Assembly: GCA_964526965.1 (NCBI GenBank)
Contig: CAZGML010000005.1
Location: forward strand, 1-64,000
Source: UBA6265 sp964526965
GTDB taxonomy: Bacteria > Chloroflexota > Chloroflexia > Thermomicrobiales > UBA6265
Length of the DNA stretch: 64,000 nucleotides
Direction of reading: 5' to 3'
In this document: positions 6,671 to 14,717 of the stretch, one piece after another
Layout of the letters: every line of letters starts with the position of its first letter
How positions within the stretch are numbered: the stretch's first letter is position 1
Notes under the pieces: generated by a model
Databases searched by the model: none
The model's input: the letters and a program-made list of their open reading frames with translations, nothing else
What the model was told of the DNA's origin: nothing
Translations under genes and position numbers: made by a program

Positions 6671-8305
6671 TCAATCCGGGCGGCGCTCGATCGCCGCTAC
6701 CAACACATCGCGTGCAATGGTCACCGCACTGGTGCCACCACCTTCAATAACCACCGCAATGGCGTAGCGCGGCTCCGGGTCGCCGATAAACCCGATAAAC
6801 AGGTTGTTGGATGTTGCATCGCCAAGCTCGGCCGTGCCGGTTTTACCGCCAATCGTGTACGGATACGCCTGTCCGTGTGGCGCCGACCCGGAATCCACCA
6901 CGTCGATCATCATGTCCATCACCGCATCGGCCGTGGCGGGATCAACACACTGCAGGTACTGCACCGGTTCAGCCTGGTACAGCACCCGACCATCCGGATC
7001 CGTCACTTCAGACACCAATATCGGCTGCATCATCGTGCCGCCGTTTGCCCACATCGCCGAGGTCATCGCCATGTGAATCGGGCTCATCTGAATCTGTCCC
7101 TGCCCAAACCCGGTATCGGCGAGCGCGTTTGGATCCTCCAGGAATTCCTTGTTGTTCGCAAGCTGACTCTCGGTGATCGGCAGGTCGTAGGGAATCTGCT
7201 GGTCGAACCCAAGCTGCGGGCCATACTCCCAAAACATATCCGGCCCAATCTGCATACCAACCCGCGCCATCACCACGTTAAGGCTCCACATGATCGCCTC
7301 ACGCAGGCTCCACTGGTCCCGGCTCTCATCTGGTCGGTTGAGCTCTGTCAATACGCGACCATCGATCGTGATCTCGCCATCGTCCTCGTACATCGTGTCC
7401 GGCTGCGCAATGCCCTCATTTATCGCGATGCCAGCCGTAACGGTCTTGAAGATCGACCCCGGTGTATAGACGCCCAGGTTTGCCCGCGAGACGAATGGAC
7501 GGTCCTCCTCATCATTGGCGAGGCTCTCCCAATACGCATCCGCCTGGCTCGGGTCATCCACCACAAAGAGCGTGTTCGGGTTCACCGATGGCTTGCTCGC
7601 CAGCACCAGCGTCTCGCCAGTGTGGATATCCAGCACCACAATCGCACCATTGTGCGGACCAAGCGAGTTGTACGCAATCGTCTGCAGGTCGGCGTTTATC
7701 GTGAGCTCCACGTTGGCACCGGCTTTCTCACGGCCAAAGAGGCCGCGGATGGTGCTCTCAATCGGGTTCGTACCCGCCTGGCCGCTCAGCTCCTGCTCGT
7801 ACGTCGCCTCAATGCCCGTGCTGCCGTAGCGGTTCGGGCTGTAGTACCCGGTGACCGTGTGCGCCGATTCCACCGGCCAGCTTCGGTAGTAGATGCCATC
7901 CTGCTCGGTGGTTTCCGCCAGCACAACACCATTGCGATCGACGATCTGCCCACGCTGAACCGTGAGCTGCTGCTGGTAGAGGCGGGGATTGCTGATCACC
8001 TCGCCACTGGCATCGGCTTCGGTGCGATAGTAGATAGCCTCTTGCTGCACCACCTGCACGCGCACCAGTTGCGCCGTGAGCAGGATGAACACACACGCCA
8101 GCAACATGGTGGTACGGATGAGTCCGTGGTTGAACGGCGGCAGGCTCTCTGGCAGCGGGATGCGTGTGGCAAACACCAGGCAGATAAACGCTCCACCCAA
8201 CAGCGCCAGCCAGCGGGCATCGGAGAGATCGTTGCCGATAAAGAGCCCGAACCCGATGAGTCCAACCGCCCCGAGCAGGAAAAGTGATCTGATGAACGCA
8301 GGCAT
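6671..8305 (-). CDS. pbpA: Class B penicillin-binding protein (peptidoglycan D,D-transpeptidase)
   Basis: This encodes 544 residues; ATG 8305 follows GGGAGGAA at about five bases. Three hydrophobic segments near the N-terminus anchor it. The dimerisation region runs from about 110, and the transpeptidase domain has SxxK in TPGSIFKT, SxN in SLNVV and KTGTAE. It cross-links peptidoglycan, normally as partner of a SEDS glycosyltransferase; that partner is encoded just upstream (8320-9636). The rodA-pbpA pairing suggests elongation or a PbpA-like septal role; FtsI is less likely without a division gene cluster. Confidence 0.88.
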   Translation of the reverse strand: MPAFIRSLFLLGAVGLIGFGLFIGNDLSDARWLALLGGAFICLVFATRIPLPESLPPFNHGLIRTTMLLACVFILLTAQLVRVQVVQQEAIYYRTEADASGEVISNPRLYQQQLTVQRGQIVDRNGVVLAETTEQDGIYYRSWPVESAHTVTGYYSPNRYGSTGIEATYEQELSGQAGTNPIESTIRGLFGREKAGANVELTINADLQTIAYNSLGPHNGAIVVLDIHTGETLVLASKPSVNPNTLFVVDDPSQADAYWESLANDEEDRPFVSRANLGVYTPGSIFKTVTAGIAINEGIAQPDTMYEDDGEITIDGRVLTELNRPDESRDQWSLREAIMWSLNVVMARVGMQIGPDMFWEYGPQLGFDQQIPYDLPITESQLANNKEFLEDPNALADTGFGQGQIQMSPIHMAMTSAMWANGGTMMQPILVSEVTDPDGRVLYQAEPVQYLQCVDPATADAVMDMMIDVVDSGSAPHGQAYPYTIGGKTGTAELGDATSNNLFIGFIGDPEPRYAIAVVIEGGGTSAVTIARDVLVAAIERRPD

Positions 8306-8319
8306 GCATTTCCTCCCGG

Positions 8320-9636
8320 CTACACGCGTTTCGGTCGGCTGGAGAAGAAGAGAATCAGCCCAACAACGGCAAGGTTGGTCACCAGCGAGCTCCCGCCGTA
8401 CGAGATGAAGGGCAGGGTGATACCGGTGAGCGGGATCAGGCGAATAACACCGCCCACGATGATAATCGTCTGCAACGCCAGGCTGGCAGCAAGCCCTGCC
8501 ACTACCAGTTGCACAAAGCCTTCCTGCGCCCGCATCGCGATGATAAAGCTGCGTAGCACCCAACTAAAGAAGAGTGCCAGCACCGCCAGCGACCCGAGTA
8601 ATCCCAGCTCCTCACCAAGCGCGCTGAAGATGTAGTCTGTTTGTACTTGCGAGATAAACGCCGGATGCCCCTGCCCGAGGCCTGTACCCATAAGCCCACC
8701 CGCAGAGAGGGCATAATCGCTTTGTACGGGCTGGTAGCCGAATCCGTACGGATCCCAAAACGGATCGAGCCAGTTGTTGACGCGAATGGCGATCCGGTCG
8801 AAAAAGGTCCAGGCCAGCCAGCTTGCTGCCAGGAACGAGATCGCCGCCACCGAAATGTAGAGTCGACTGCCAGTGGCCAGGTAGAGCATCACCACGAAGA
8901 TGCCAAAGAAGAGCAGGGCAGGGCCGAGGTCGTTCAACGCCACGAGCAGTACAAGCGATGCGCCCCACATCACGCCCATCGGCAGCAGGTAGGGAATCGG
9001 CGGGAGCCGCAGCCGGCCCACCATCCACGATTCCGTCAGTAAATCGCGCTTCTCATCCAGATACGCCGCCAGGAAGATCACCAGCGTGATCTTGGATATC
9101 TCCGATGGCTGCACCTGAATCGGCCCCAGCTGAATCCACAGGCGCGCTCCTCCAACCTCGGTACCAATAAAGAACGTCGCCGCCTGCAACGCCAGCGTGC
9201 CGATCAACCAAAGGTACTTGTACCTGGGTAGCCACTCCATTACGCGTAGCGGGCCGCTCAGCATCACCACCAGCCACATACCTGCCAGGCCAATAGCGAG
9301 ATAGAGCAGGTGCCGGCTGGAGAGCGGGAAACCAATCGCCCCGGTAGCGAGCAAATCCGGCGTCAGTCGCTGAATCATCAGCATGCCGAGCATCGCCAGC
9401 GTGGCCGTAATCGGGAAGAGCACCTGGTCGCCCCGAAAGCGGCGCAGGCTGAAGGTGATGTTCACCAGCACCATCGCCACTGCCGCAGCAATGCCCACGG
9501 ATACATCCCGCCAGGTCCACTCAACCGTGCCCTTGTCCACCAAAAAAATGGTCAGCGATCCAACCAGCGTGATCGCAGCGGTTATCAGCAGCAGATTGAA
9601 CTCGGTAAGGCGTAATTCCGGACGATAGCGACGCAT
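8320..9636 (-). CDS. rodA: SEDS peptidoglycan polymerase, RodA/FtsW family
   Basis: This encodes 438 residues with about ten membrane segments and SEDS signatures: the region QVQPSEISKITLVIFLAAYL and the C-terminal ITLPFISYGGSSL. SEDS proteins polymerise lipid II into glycan strands in the cytoplasmic membrane and work with a class B PBP. The gene is 14 bases upstream of that PBP gene and three bases downstream of mtnP, so the three probably form one transcript. Confidence 0.92.
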   Translation of the reverse strand: MRRYRPELRLTEFNLLLITAAITLVGSLTIFLVDKGTVEWTWRDVSVGIAAAVAMVLVNITFSLRRFRGDQVLFPITATLAMLGMLMIQRLTPDLLATGAIGFPLSSRHLLYLAIGLAGMWLVVMLSGPLRVMEWLPRYKYLWLIGTLALQAATFFIGTEVGGARLWIQLGPIQVQPSEISKITLVIFLAAYLDEKRDLLTESWMVGRLRLPPIPYLLPMGVMWGASLVLLVALNDLGPALLFFGIFVVMLYLATGSRLYISVAAISFLAASWLAWTFFDRIAIRVNNWLDPFWDPYGFGYQPVQSDYALSAGGLMGTGLGQGHPAFISQVQTDYIFSALGEELGLLGSLAVLALFFSWVLRSFIIAMRAQEGFVQLVVAGLAASLALQTIIIVGGVIRLIPLTGITLPFISYGGSSLVTNLAVVGLILFFSSRPKRV

Positions 9637-9639
9637 GTG

Positions 9640-10479
9640 CTAGCTGAGCTTTCCGGGCGTGCGCGTAATCAGCTCGACCCGGTTGGCAAGCTCCGGCGTC
9701 ATCACGGCCTCAGCAGTGCCGGCGGCGCAATCGCACTGCGGGTGTGTCTCGCTGGCAAGACCACGCACCACGTTCCGGGACGTCTCGGCGTTCTCCGCCA
9801 GTACGCGCTGGATCATCTCCAGGGAGACATCCTCTTCTGATTCGTGCCAGACATCGAAATCCGTCACCATTGCGAGCGATCCGTAGCAAAGCCCGGCCTC
9901 GCGTGCCAGCCGTGCCTCTGGCATCGCCGTCATGCCGATGATGTCGGCACCCCACTGTCGATACAGGTGGCTCTCGGCCCGCGTGCTGAACTGTGGTCCT
10001 TCAATAGTAATGTAGGTGCCACCGTCTGAAACCAGCTCCTGCGATTCGCGGGCATGCTTCACAATCCCGCTCCGCAGGTGCGGGCAGTACGGATCCGCCA
10101 GGCCCACGCTGGCAACCACACCGCCATCGAAAAAGGTGCGTGGCCGCATGCCAACGGTGCGATCGATTATCTGGTCGGGCACCACAGCAGAGCGGGGTGG
10201 CAGGTCGAAATTCAGGCTTCCCACGGCATTCACTGCCAATACGCGGGTCACACCCATCAGCTTCATGGCGGCGATATTGGCCCGATAGGGCACCTCGGAC
10301 GGATTGAATTGATGATCAACGCCATGTCGCGCCAGAAAGGCGACGTCAACCCCGTCTCCAAGCTTGCCGGTAAGAATCGGGGAGCTCGGCATGCCCCACG
10401 GAGTCTCGACCTCCTGCTGCTGCACGTCTACCAAATCGGGCAGATCATACAGCCCGGTACCGCCAATTACTCCCAACAT
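9640..10479 (-). CDS. mtnP: S-methyl-5'-thioadenosine phosphorylase
   Basis: This encodes 279 residues; ATG 10479 follows GGAG. It belongs to the trimeric purine nucleoside phosphorylase family: GVIGGTGLYD (phosphate loop), AVNAVGSLN, VVPDQIIDRT and the base-binding MTAMPEARLAREAGL. The GTGLYDL start and PDQIIDRT are typical of MTA phosphorylases, which recover adenine and methylthioribose-1-phosphate after polyamine synthesis. Close relatives act on inosine or guanosine, so substrate choice is not certain. Confidence 0.88.
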   Translation of the reverse strand: MLGVIGGTGLYDLPDLVDVQQQEVETPWGMPSSPILTGKLGDGVDVAFLARHGVDHQFNPSEVPYRANIAAMKLMGVTRVLAVNAVGSLNFDLPPRSAVVPDQIIDRTVGMRPRTFFDGGVVASVGLADPYCPHLRSGIVKHARESQELVSDGGTYITIEGPQFSTRAESHLYRQWGADIIGMTAMPEARLAREAGLCYGSLAMVTDFDVWHESEEDVSLEMIQRVLAENAETSRNVVRGLASETHPQCDCAAGTAEAVMTPELANRVELITRTPGKLS

Positions 10480-10644
10480 GCCGTGTTTGCTCCTGCCTTC
10501 ATACTGCACGCCTGTCCGCGCATTCGTACATGGTAACGTGTAGCATACCCTGCATGTTTTCAGTCGAATCCATGCTGATCACGCAGGCGAAACCGACACC
10601 GGTTGGGTGACTGGTTAATTGCTGATTCAGTGCAGCAACCGTGG

Positions 10645-10682
10645 TATACTCATCGGGTAAGCCCCTCGCCACGGGCGTTTTT
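10645..10682 (+). promoter_or_regulatory. rpsO promoter -10 and leader hairpin
   Basis: TATACT (10645-10650) is a good -10; the -35 is weak. A few bases after the expected start, GCCC-N8-GGGC is followed by GTTTTT (10661-10682). No plus-strand gene lies upstream, so this terminator-like hairpin belongs to the rpsO leader. Confidence 0.45.
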
Positions 10683-10735
10683 ACGTGTCCTGAAATCTTG
10701 ACCAGTCAATAATTCGACTAAGGAGATACCGCCGA

Positions 10736-11005
10736 ATGGCGATGCCAGTAGAACAGAAGAAAGATATCATCGAGAGTGCGAAGGTACATGAGAACGATAC
10801 TGGTTCCCCAGAGGTCCAGATCGCGATCCTGACCGAGCGCATCCTCGAACTCACCGACCACCTTCGCACCCACAAGCAGGATAATCACTCCCGCCGTGGC
10901 CTGCTGAAGCTGGTTGGCAAGCGCCGCAAGATGCTGGCGTACCTGCAGAAGACCGATATCGAACGATACCGCGAAACAGTCGCCCGCCACGGCCTGCGCA
11001 AGTAG
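10736..11005 (+). CDS. rpsO: 30S ribosomal protein S15
   Basis: This encodes 89 residues, the normal size. The 16S-rRNA-binding residues lie in the family core: TGSPEVQIAILTERI, HKQDNHSRRGLL and GKRRKMLAYL. AAGGAGAT precedes ATG 10736; a second ATG two codons on is possible. The order rpsO-pnp is widely conserved, and pnp follows here after 476 bases containing a terminator and two repeat units. Confidence 0.97.
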   Translation: MAMPVEQKKDIIESAKVHENDTGSPEVQIAILTERILELTDHLRTHKQDNHSRRGLLKLVGKRRKMLAYLQKTDIERYRETVARHGLRK

Positions 11006-11084
11006 GCTCGATGGGATTGACCTGCACACGCGAACACATTGCGTACGACCGATTTAATGAGTCGGAATCGCTCGCATGAACGAG

Positions 11085-11112
11085 AGCCCGGGGCGCATGT
11101 CCTGGGCTTTTG
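11085..11112 (+). terminator. Terminator after rpsO
   Basis: AGCCCGGG and CCTGGGCT pair across GCGCATGT and are followed by TTTTGTG, 80 bases past the rpsO stop. Confidence 0.7.
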
Positions 11113-11194
11113 TGTGCTTTGAAAGGAGGCAAACAGACTAACGTGAGCGCCGGCGGGGCCGGGAGGTATTGGAGCGAGTCGATCATCCACGTAT

Positions 11195-11249
11195 CGTAGT
11201 GGCGATGCTTCGTCATCGCCCAGGGCGGACACAGAGGTCCGCCACTACG
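11195..11249 (+). repeat. Repeat B (three-way-junction element), copy 1
   Basis: This 55-base element has outer arms CGTAGTG and CACTACG enclosing two hairpins, GCGATG-N6-CATCGC and GCGGAC-N6-GTCCGC. All three stems are perfect. Related copies are at 11302-11356 and 14133-14191. Confidence 0.8.
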
Positions 11250-11301
11250 AATGCAAACGGTTTGGCAGCACCTGTGAAGGCCGCATCGATCATCGATGTA
11301 T

Positions 11302-11356
11302 CGTAGAGGCGATGCTACGTCATCGCCCAGGGCGGACACAGAGGTCCGCCACTACG
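11302..11356 (+). repeat. Repeat B, copy 2
   Basis: Same layout as copy 1, exactly 107 bases later. One outer-arm base differs (CGTAGAG against CACTACG), leaving one mismatch; both inner hairpins remain perfect. Confidence 0.8.
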
Positions 11357-11481
11357 AATGCAAATGGTGTGGCAGCACCTGTGAAGGTCGCATCGCTCCA
11401 GTTCCTCTGGTCTCCAGCAGGCAAAAACAAACATCAACGCTCCGCGCGGAAAGGCCGCGTGGTTTATTCATGGAGACGTGA

Positions 11482-13770
11482 ATGTCACTACCCCAAGACG
11501 TAGAACAGCAAATCAAAGTGGTCAGCACCGAAATCGCTGGTCGCACACTTACCCTGGAAACCGGCCGTATTGCCGGACTCTCCGATGGTGCCGTCACCGT
11601 TCGCTACGGCGATACTATGGTGCTCACCTCGGCAATTGGCGAGCGCGAAGCCAAGGAAGATATGGGCTTCTTCCCGCTTACCGTCGATTATGAGGAAAGA
11701 ATGTACTCCGCCGGTAAAATCCCTGGCGGTTTCCCCAAGCGAGAAGGCCGACCCACCGAGGCCGCCGTTCTTGCTGCACGCCTGACCGACCGCCCCATTC
11801 GCCCACTGTTCCCACGTGGATACAAGGCCGAAGTGCAGGTGATCACCACCGTGCTCAGCGCCGACCAGGAGAACGATGCCGACATCCTCTCCATTATCGG
11901 TGCATCCGCCGGCCTCACCATCGGCCCAGTGCCCTTTGAGGGTCCCGTTGGTGCCGTCCGCATCGGCATGAAAGATGGCGAGTTCATCATCAACCCCACC
12001 TTCGACGAGCGCGATGAAGGCGACCTCGACATGGTGGTGGCCGGTACCGACGACGCCATCATGATGGTTGAGGGCGAGGCCAAGGAAATCGAAGAAGAGA
12101 AGATGGTGCAGGGCATCGAGAAGGCGCATGAAGTCATCCGCCAGATCGTTGCGCTGCAGCACGAGCTCCGCTCAATGGCTGGCATGGAGAAGTGGCCGTT
12201 CGAGAGCCCCGCACGCAACGAAGAACTCTTCGCCGCGGTTGAGGGTGTTATCGGCGATCGCCTCCGCGAAGCCGTTCGCAACGCAGATAAGGTCGTGCGA
12301 CTCGAAGCCACCAGCGAACTCCAGGCCGAGGCTCTGGCCCAACTCACCGAAGGCGACGAGGCCCAGTTCACCGCCGCCGAGGTTAATGAGACCTACGAGG
12401 CACTGCTGAAGGACGAAGTTCGCCGCGGAATCCTGGAGGAGGGCATCCGACCGGATGGCCGCTCGCCCGAGGAAATCCGCCCAATCTGGACCCAGGTCGG
12501 CTACCTGCCACGCACCCACGGCTCCGCGCTCTTTACACGCGGCCAGACCCAGGCGCTCACAGTTGCAGCGCTCGGAAGCATGGCCGAAGAACAGCGGCTG
12601 GATTCTATCTCCCCGGCTACCAGCAAGCGCTATATCCATCACTACAACTTCCCGCCCTACAGCGTGGGTGAAGTCCGCCGTATGCGAGGCGCAAGCCGCC
12701 GCGATATCGGCCACGGAGCCCTCGCCGAGCGCGCGTTGATCAACGTGATCCCGCCGGAAGATGAGTTCCCGTACACCATTCGCGTCGTGTCGGACATCAT
12801 GAGCTCCAACGGCTCGTCCTCCATGGCGTCTGTGTGTGGATCCACCATGGCGCTTATGGATGCTGGTATACCGATCTCCAAGCCGGTTGCCGGTGTGGCC
12901 ATGGGCCTCATTACCGATGGCAGCGGTGATAACTACACCGTGCTCTCGGATATCCAGGGCATGGAAGACGCCCTCGGCGATATGGACTTCAAGGTCGCCG
13001 GTACGCCCGATGGCGTCACCGCGATCCAGATGGACATCAAGGTCAAGGGCATTTCCTTCGATATCATGCGCCAGGCACTCAGCCAGGCACTTGTCGGTCG
13101 CAAGCACATCCTCGACAAGATGGCCGAAACCATCTCAGAGCCGCGCGCAGAACTGAACAAGTACGCACCGCAGGTCGTTTCCATCAAGATCGACCAGGCC
13201 AAGATCGGCAAGGTCATCGGACCGGGTGGCGCCATGATCCGCGAGATTCAGGAAGAGACCGATTCCAAGATCAACATCGAGGACGATGGCACCATCTCGA
13301 TTGCTTCCAGCGATAGCGAAGGCATCGCAAAGGCCAAGGCCAAGATCCAGGAGCTGACGGAAGATATTCCGGAAGTGAAGGTCGAGCGTGGCGAGATCTA
13401 CAACGGCAAGGTCGTGAGCATCATGCCGTACGGTGCGTTCGTTGAAATCGCACCAGGCCGGGATGGCCTCGTGCACATCTCCGAGCTGAGCGAAGATCCA
13501 ACCATCCGCACCGAGCGCGTGGAAGATGTTGTCAACATGGGTGAGGAAATCACCGTCATGGTGATCGACGTCGCCCCGAACGGCAAGGTCAGCCTCAGCC
13601 GACGTGCTGCACTCACCGGCGAACTGCCAGAGCCCAAGCCACAGCGCCCACGTGGCGGTGGCGGCGGTGGGTTCCGTGGCGACCGTGGTGGTCGTCGTGA
13701 CGACCGAGGCCCGCGCGATCGAGGACCACGTGACCGTGGCCCCCGGGATCGCGGCCCACGCGACAACTAA
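11482..13770 (+). CDS. pnp: Polyribonucleotide nucleotidyltransferase (PNPase)
   Basis: This encodes 762 residues, slightly longer than usual. Order: RNase PH domain 1, an all-helical linker, catalytic RNase PH domain 2 (region SNGSSSMASVCGSTMALMDAG), a KH domain (KIGKVIGPGGAMIREI) and an S1 domain (YGAFVEIAPGRDGLVHISEL). It degrades RNA phosphorolytically from the 3' end and can add tails. The C-terminus is an Arg/Gly-rich tail ending in four RGPRD units (13705-13764) encoded by varied codons, so the repeat is kept at protein level. GGAGACGTGA precedes ATG 11482. Confidence 0.97.
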   Translation: MSLPQDVEQQIKVVSTEIAGRTLTLETGRIAGLSDGAVTVRYGDTMVLTSAIGEREAKEDMGFFPLTVDYEERMYSAGKIPGGFPKREGRPTEAAVLAARLTDRPIRPLFPRGYKAEVQVITTVLSADQENDADILSIIGASAGLTIGPVPFEGPVGAVRIGMKDGEFIINPTFDERDEGDLDMVVAGTDDAIMMVEGEAKEIEEEKMVQGIEKAHEVIRQIVALQHELRSMAGMEKWPFESPARNEELFAAVEGVIGDRLREAVRNADKVVRLEATSELQAEALAQLTEGDEAQFTAAEVNETYEALLKDEVRRGILEEGIRPDGRSPEEIRPIWTQVGYLPRTHGSALFTRGQTQALTVAALGSMAEEQRLDSISPATSKRYIHHYNFPPYSVGEVRRMRGASRRDIGHGALAERALINVIPPEDEFPYTIRVVSDIMSSNGSSSMASVCGSTMALMDAGIPISKPVAGVAMGLITDGSGDNYTVLSDIQGMEDALGDMDFKVAGTPDGVTAIQMDIKVKGISFDIMRQALSQALVGRKHILDKMAETISEPRAELNKYAPQVVSIKIDQAKIGKVIGPGGAMIREIQEETDSKINIEDDGTISIASSDSEGIAKAKAKIQELTEDIPEVKVERGEIYNGKVVSIMPYGAFVEIAPGRDGLVHISELSEDPTIRTERVEDVVNMGEEITVMVIDVAPNGKVSLSRRAALTGELPEPKPQRPRGGGGGGFRGDRGGRRDDRGPRDRGPRDRGPRDRGPRDN

Positions 13771-13791
13771 GCCTGTTTGGTGACGGACGTA

Positions 13792-13813
13792 GGCCCGGGG
13801 TTTATCCCCGGGC
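13792..13813 (+). terminator. Terminator after pnp
   Basis: GCCCGGGG and CCCCGGGC pair across TTTAT and are followed by TTCTC, 22 bases past the pnp stop. Confidence 0.75.
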
Positions 13814-13839
13814 TTCTCCGTATGTATGGGGTACTGTGA

Positions 13840-14118
13840 ATGACAAATCGGGATCAGATCTTCGCTGACATCTCCACCGAACGCGACGCACAAGACGCGA
13901 AGTTCGGTAACCAGGTCCACTCCATGCCGGTCTGGAGCGCCGTCCTCACAGAGGAGTGCGGTGAGGTGGCCGAGGCCGCCCTAAGGGTTGTGTTCCACGG
14001 CGAACATGACCATCTCGCCCACCTGCGTGAGGAACTGGTTCAGGTCGCTGCCGTGGCCGTGCACATCATCGAGAAGATCGATAGCGATAACTGGACCCGC
14101 GGTGAGGGTTCCCGGTAG
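13840..14118 (+). CDS. MazG-like nucleotide pyrophosphohydrolase fold protein
   Basis: This encodes 92 residues, mostly helical. WSAVLTEECGEVAEA contains the EExxE metal-binding pattern of the all-alpha NTP pyrophosphatase (MazG-like) superfamily, and the later helix REELVQVAAVAVHIIEKI fits the second half of the fold. Such enzymes hydrolyse NTPs to NMP and pyrophosphate, often removing damaged nucleotides. The ribosome-binding site is weak. It follows the pnp terminator, so it probably has its own promoter. Substrate unknown. Confidence 0.7.
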   Translation: MTNRDQIFADISTERDAQDAKFGNQVHSMPVWSAVLTEECGEVAEAALRVVFHGEHDHLAHLREELVQVAAVAVHIIEKIDSDNWTRGEGSR

Positions 14119-14132
14119 TATCGACCTTCGCA

Positions 14133-14191
14133 CGTAGTGGCGATGCTGTGTCATCGCCTGGCCGGGGCGCACACATAGGTGCGCCACTACG
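14133..14191. repeat. Repeat B, copy 3
   Basis: This 59-base copy has outer arms CGTAGTGG/CCACTACG and hairpins GCGATG/CATCGC and GCGCAC/GTGCGC. Compared with copies 1 and 2, both sides of the second stem changed together (GGAC/GTCC to GCAC/GTGC), a compensatory change. It lies between convergent genes and supplies the TAG stop codon of the minus-strand gene ending at 14187. Confidence 0.8.
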
Positions 14192-14711
14192 GCAACGGAG
14201 TCGCGTTATCCTCCGCCCGCTGGGTGGCTTCCAGGGTTTCAGCTGCCTGTGTGGCGATACCCTCAAACCACTCGGTACCCGATTCCGTACCGAGTACCCA
14301 AAACATGAACACACAGCAGGCTATCACCACCAGCGCGATCAAACCCAGCAGAACCCACAGCCATGTGCGACGCGGACGTCCCCGCGGCGGGCCGAGATCA
14401 GACATCGCCCATTCGTCCTGGCTGCTGCTGCGGAGCCGTTCGCGTTCGATCTCCCAATCCGGCTTGCGGTCAGCAAAACCACCGTCACCGGTATAGGGCT
14501 CATTGCCGGGTGGCGGAGGAGGGGCAGCCGATTCCTCGCGCGTTTCCTCGCCGCCAGTGGAGTAGCCGCCCCAGTCCCGATCCGAATCCAGCGGACTCTT
14601 TCCTCGGGGAGCGCTCGTACTTGATGCCCCGGAATCATCAACCGGGGCACCACAGTTAGGGCAGAAATTTGCGTCGGGGGCGAGCTCGTGCCCGCAATTA
14701 GAACAATACAT
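14187..14711 (-). CDS. Zinc-ribbon membrane protein
   Basis: This encodes 174 residues. The N-terminus is a zinc ribbon (CSNCGHEL...FCPNCGAP), then about 80 disordered residues with a Pro run, then one membrane segment (WLWVLLGLIALVVIACCVF, about 118-138) and a short outer tail. No signal peptide. Its start lies seven bases after the stop of the peptide permease gene, so it may be the last gene of that operon. The stop codon falls inside repeat B copy 3. Function unknown. Confidence 0.75.
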   Translation of the reverse strand: MYCSNCGHELAPDANFCPNCGAPVDDSGASSTSAPRGKSPLDSDRDWGGYSTGGEETREESAAPPPPPGNEPYTGDGGFADRKPDWEIERERLRSSSQDEWAMSDLGPPRGRPRRTWLWVLLGLIALVVIACCVFMFWVLGTESGTEWFEGIATQAAETLEATQRAEDNATPLP

Positions 14712-14717
14712 TCTCTA

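Larger units (their letters stand above)
11181..11394 (+). repeat. Tandem duplication, two 107-base units
   Basis: Two head-to-tail copies with a period of 107 bases fill most of the rpsO-pnp gap. Each unit holds one three-way-junction repeat (11195-11249 and 11302-11356) followed by a shared spacer containing GGCAGCACCTGTGAAGG. Substitutions between units are few and mostly in the spacer. There is no credible gene in 11006-11481. Confidence 0.8.

Noticed and set aside
6566..8287. Long plus-strand frame of 573 codons
   Set aside because: It is antisense to the penicillin-binding protein gene, whose motifs are certain; its His/Arg-rich composition is typical of an antisense frame.
10851..11339. 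Two minus-strand frames that both begin MSALGDD-x-ASPLRY
   Set aside because: Their similarity comes from translating the duplicated structured repeat; they run antisense into rpsO and have no coding features.
11181..11394. CRISPR-like array
   Set aside because: Only two units with a 107-base period, spacers also repeated, and no cas genes.
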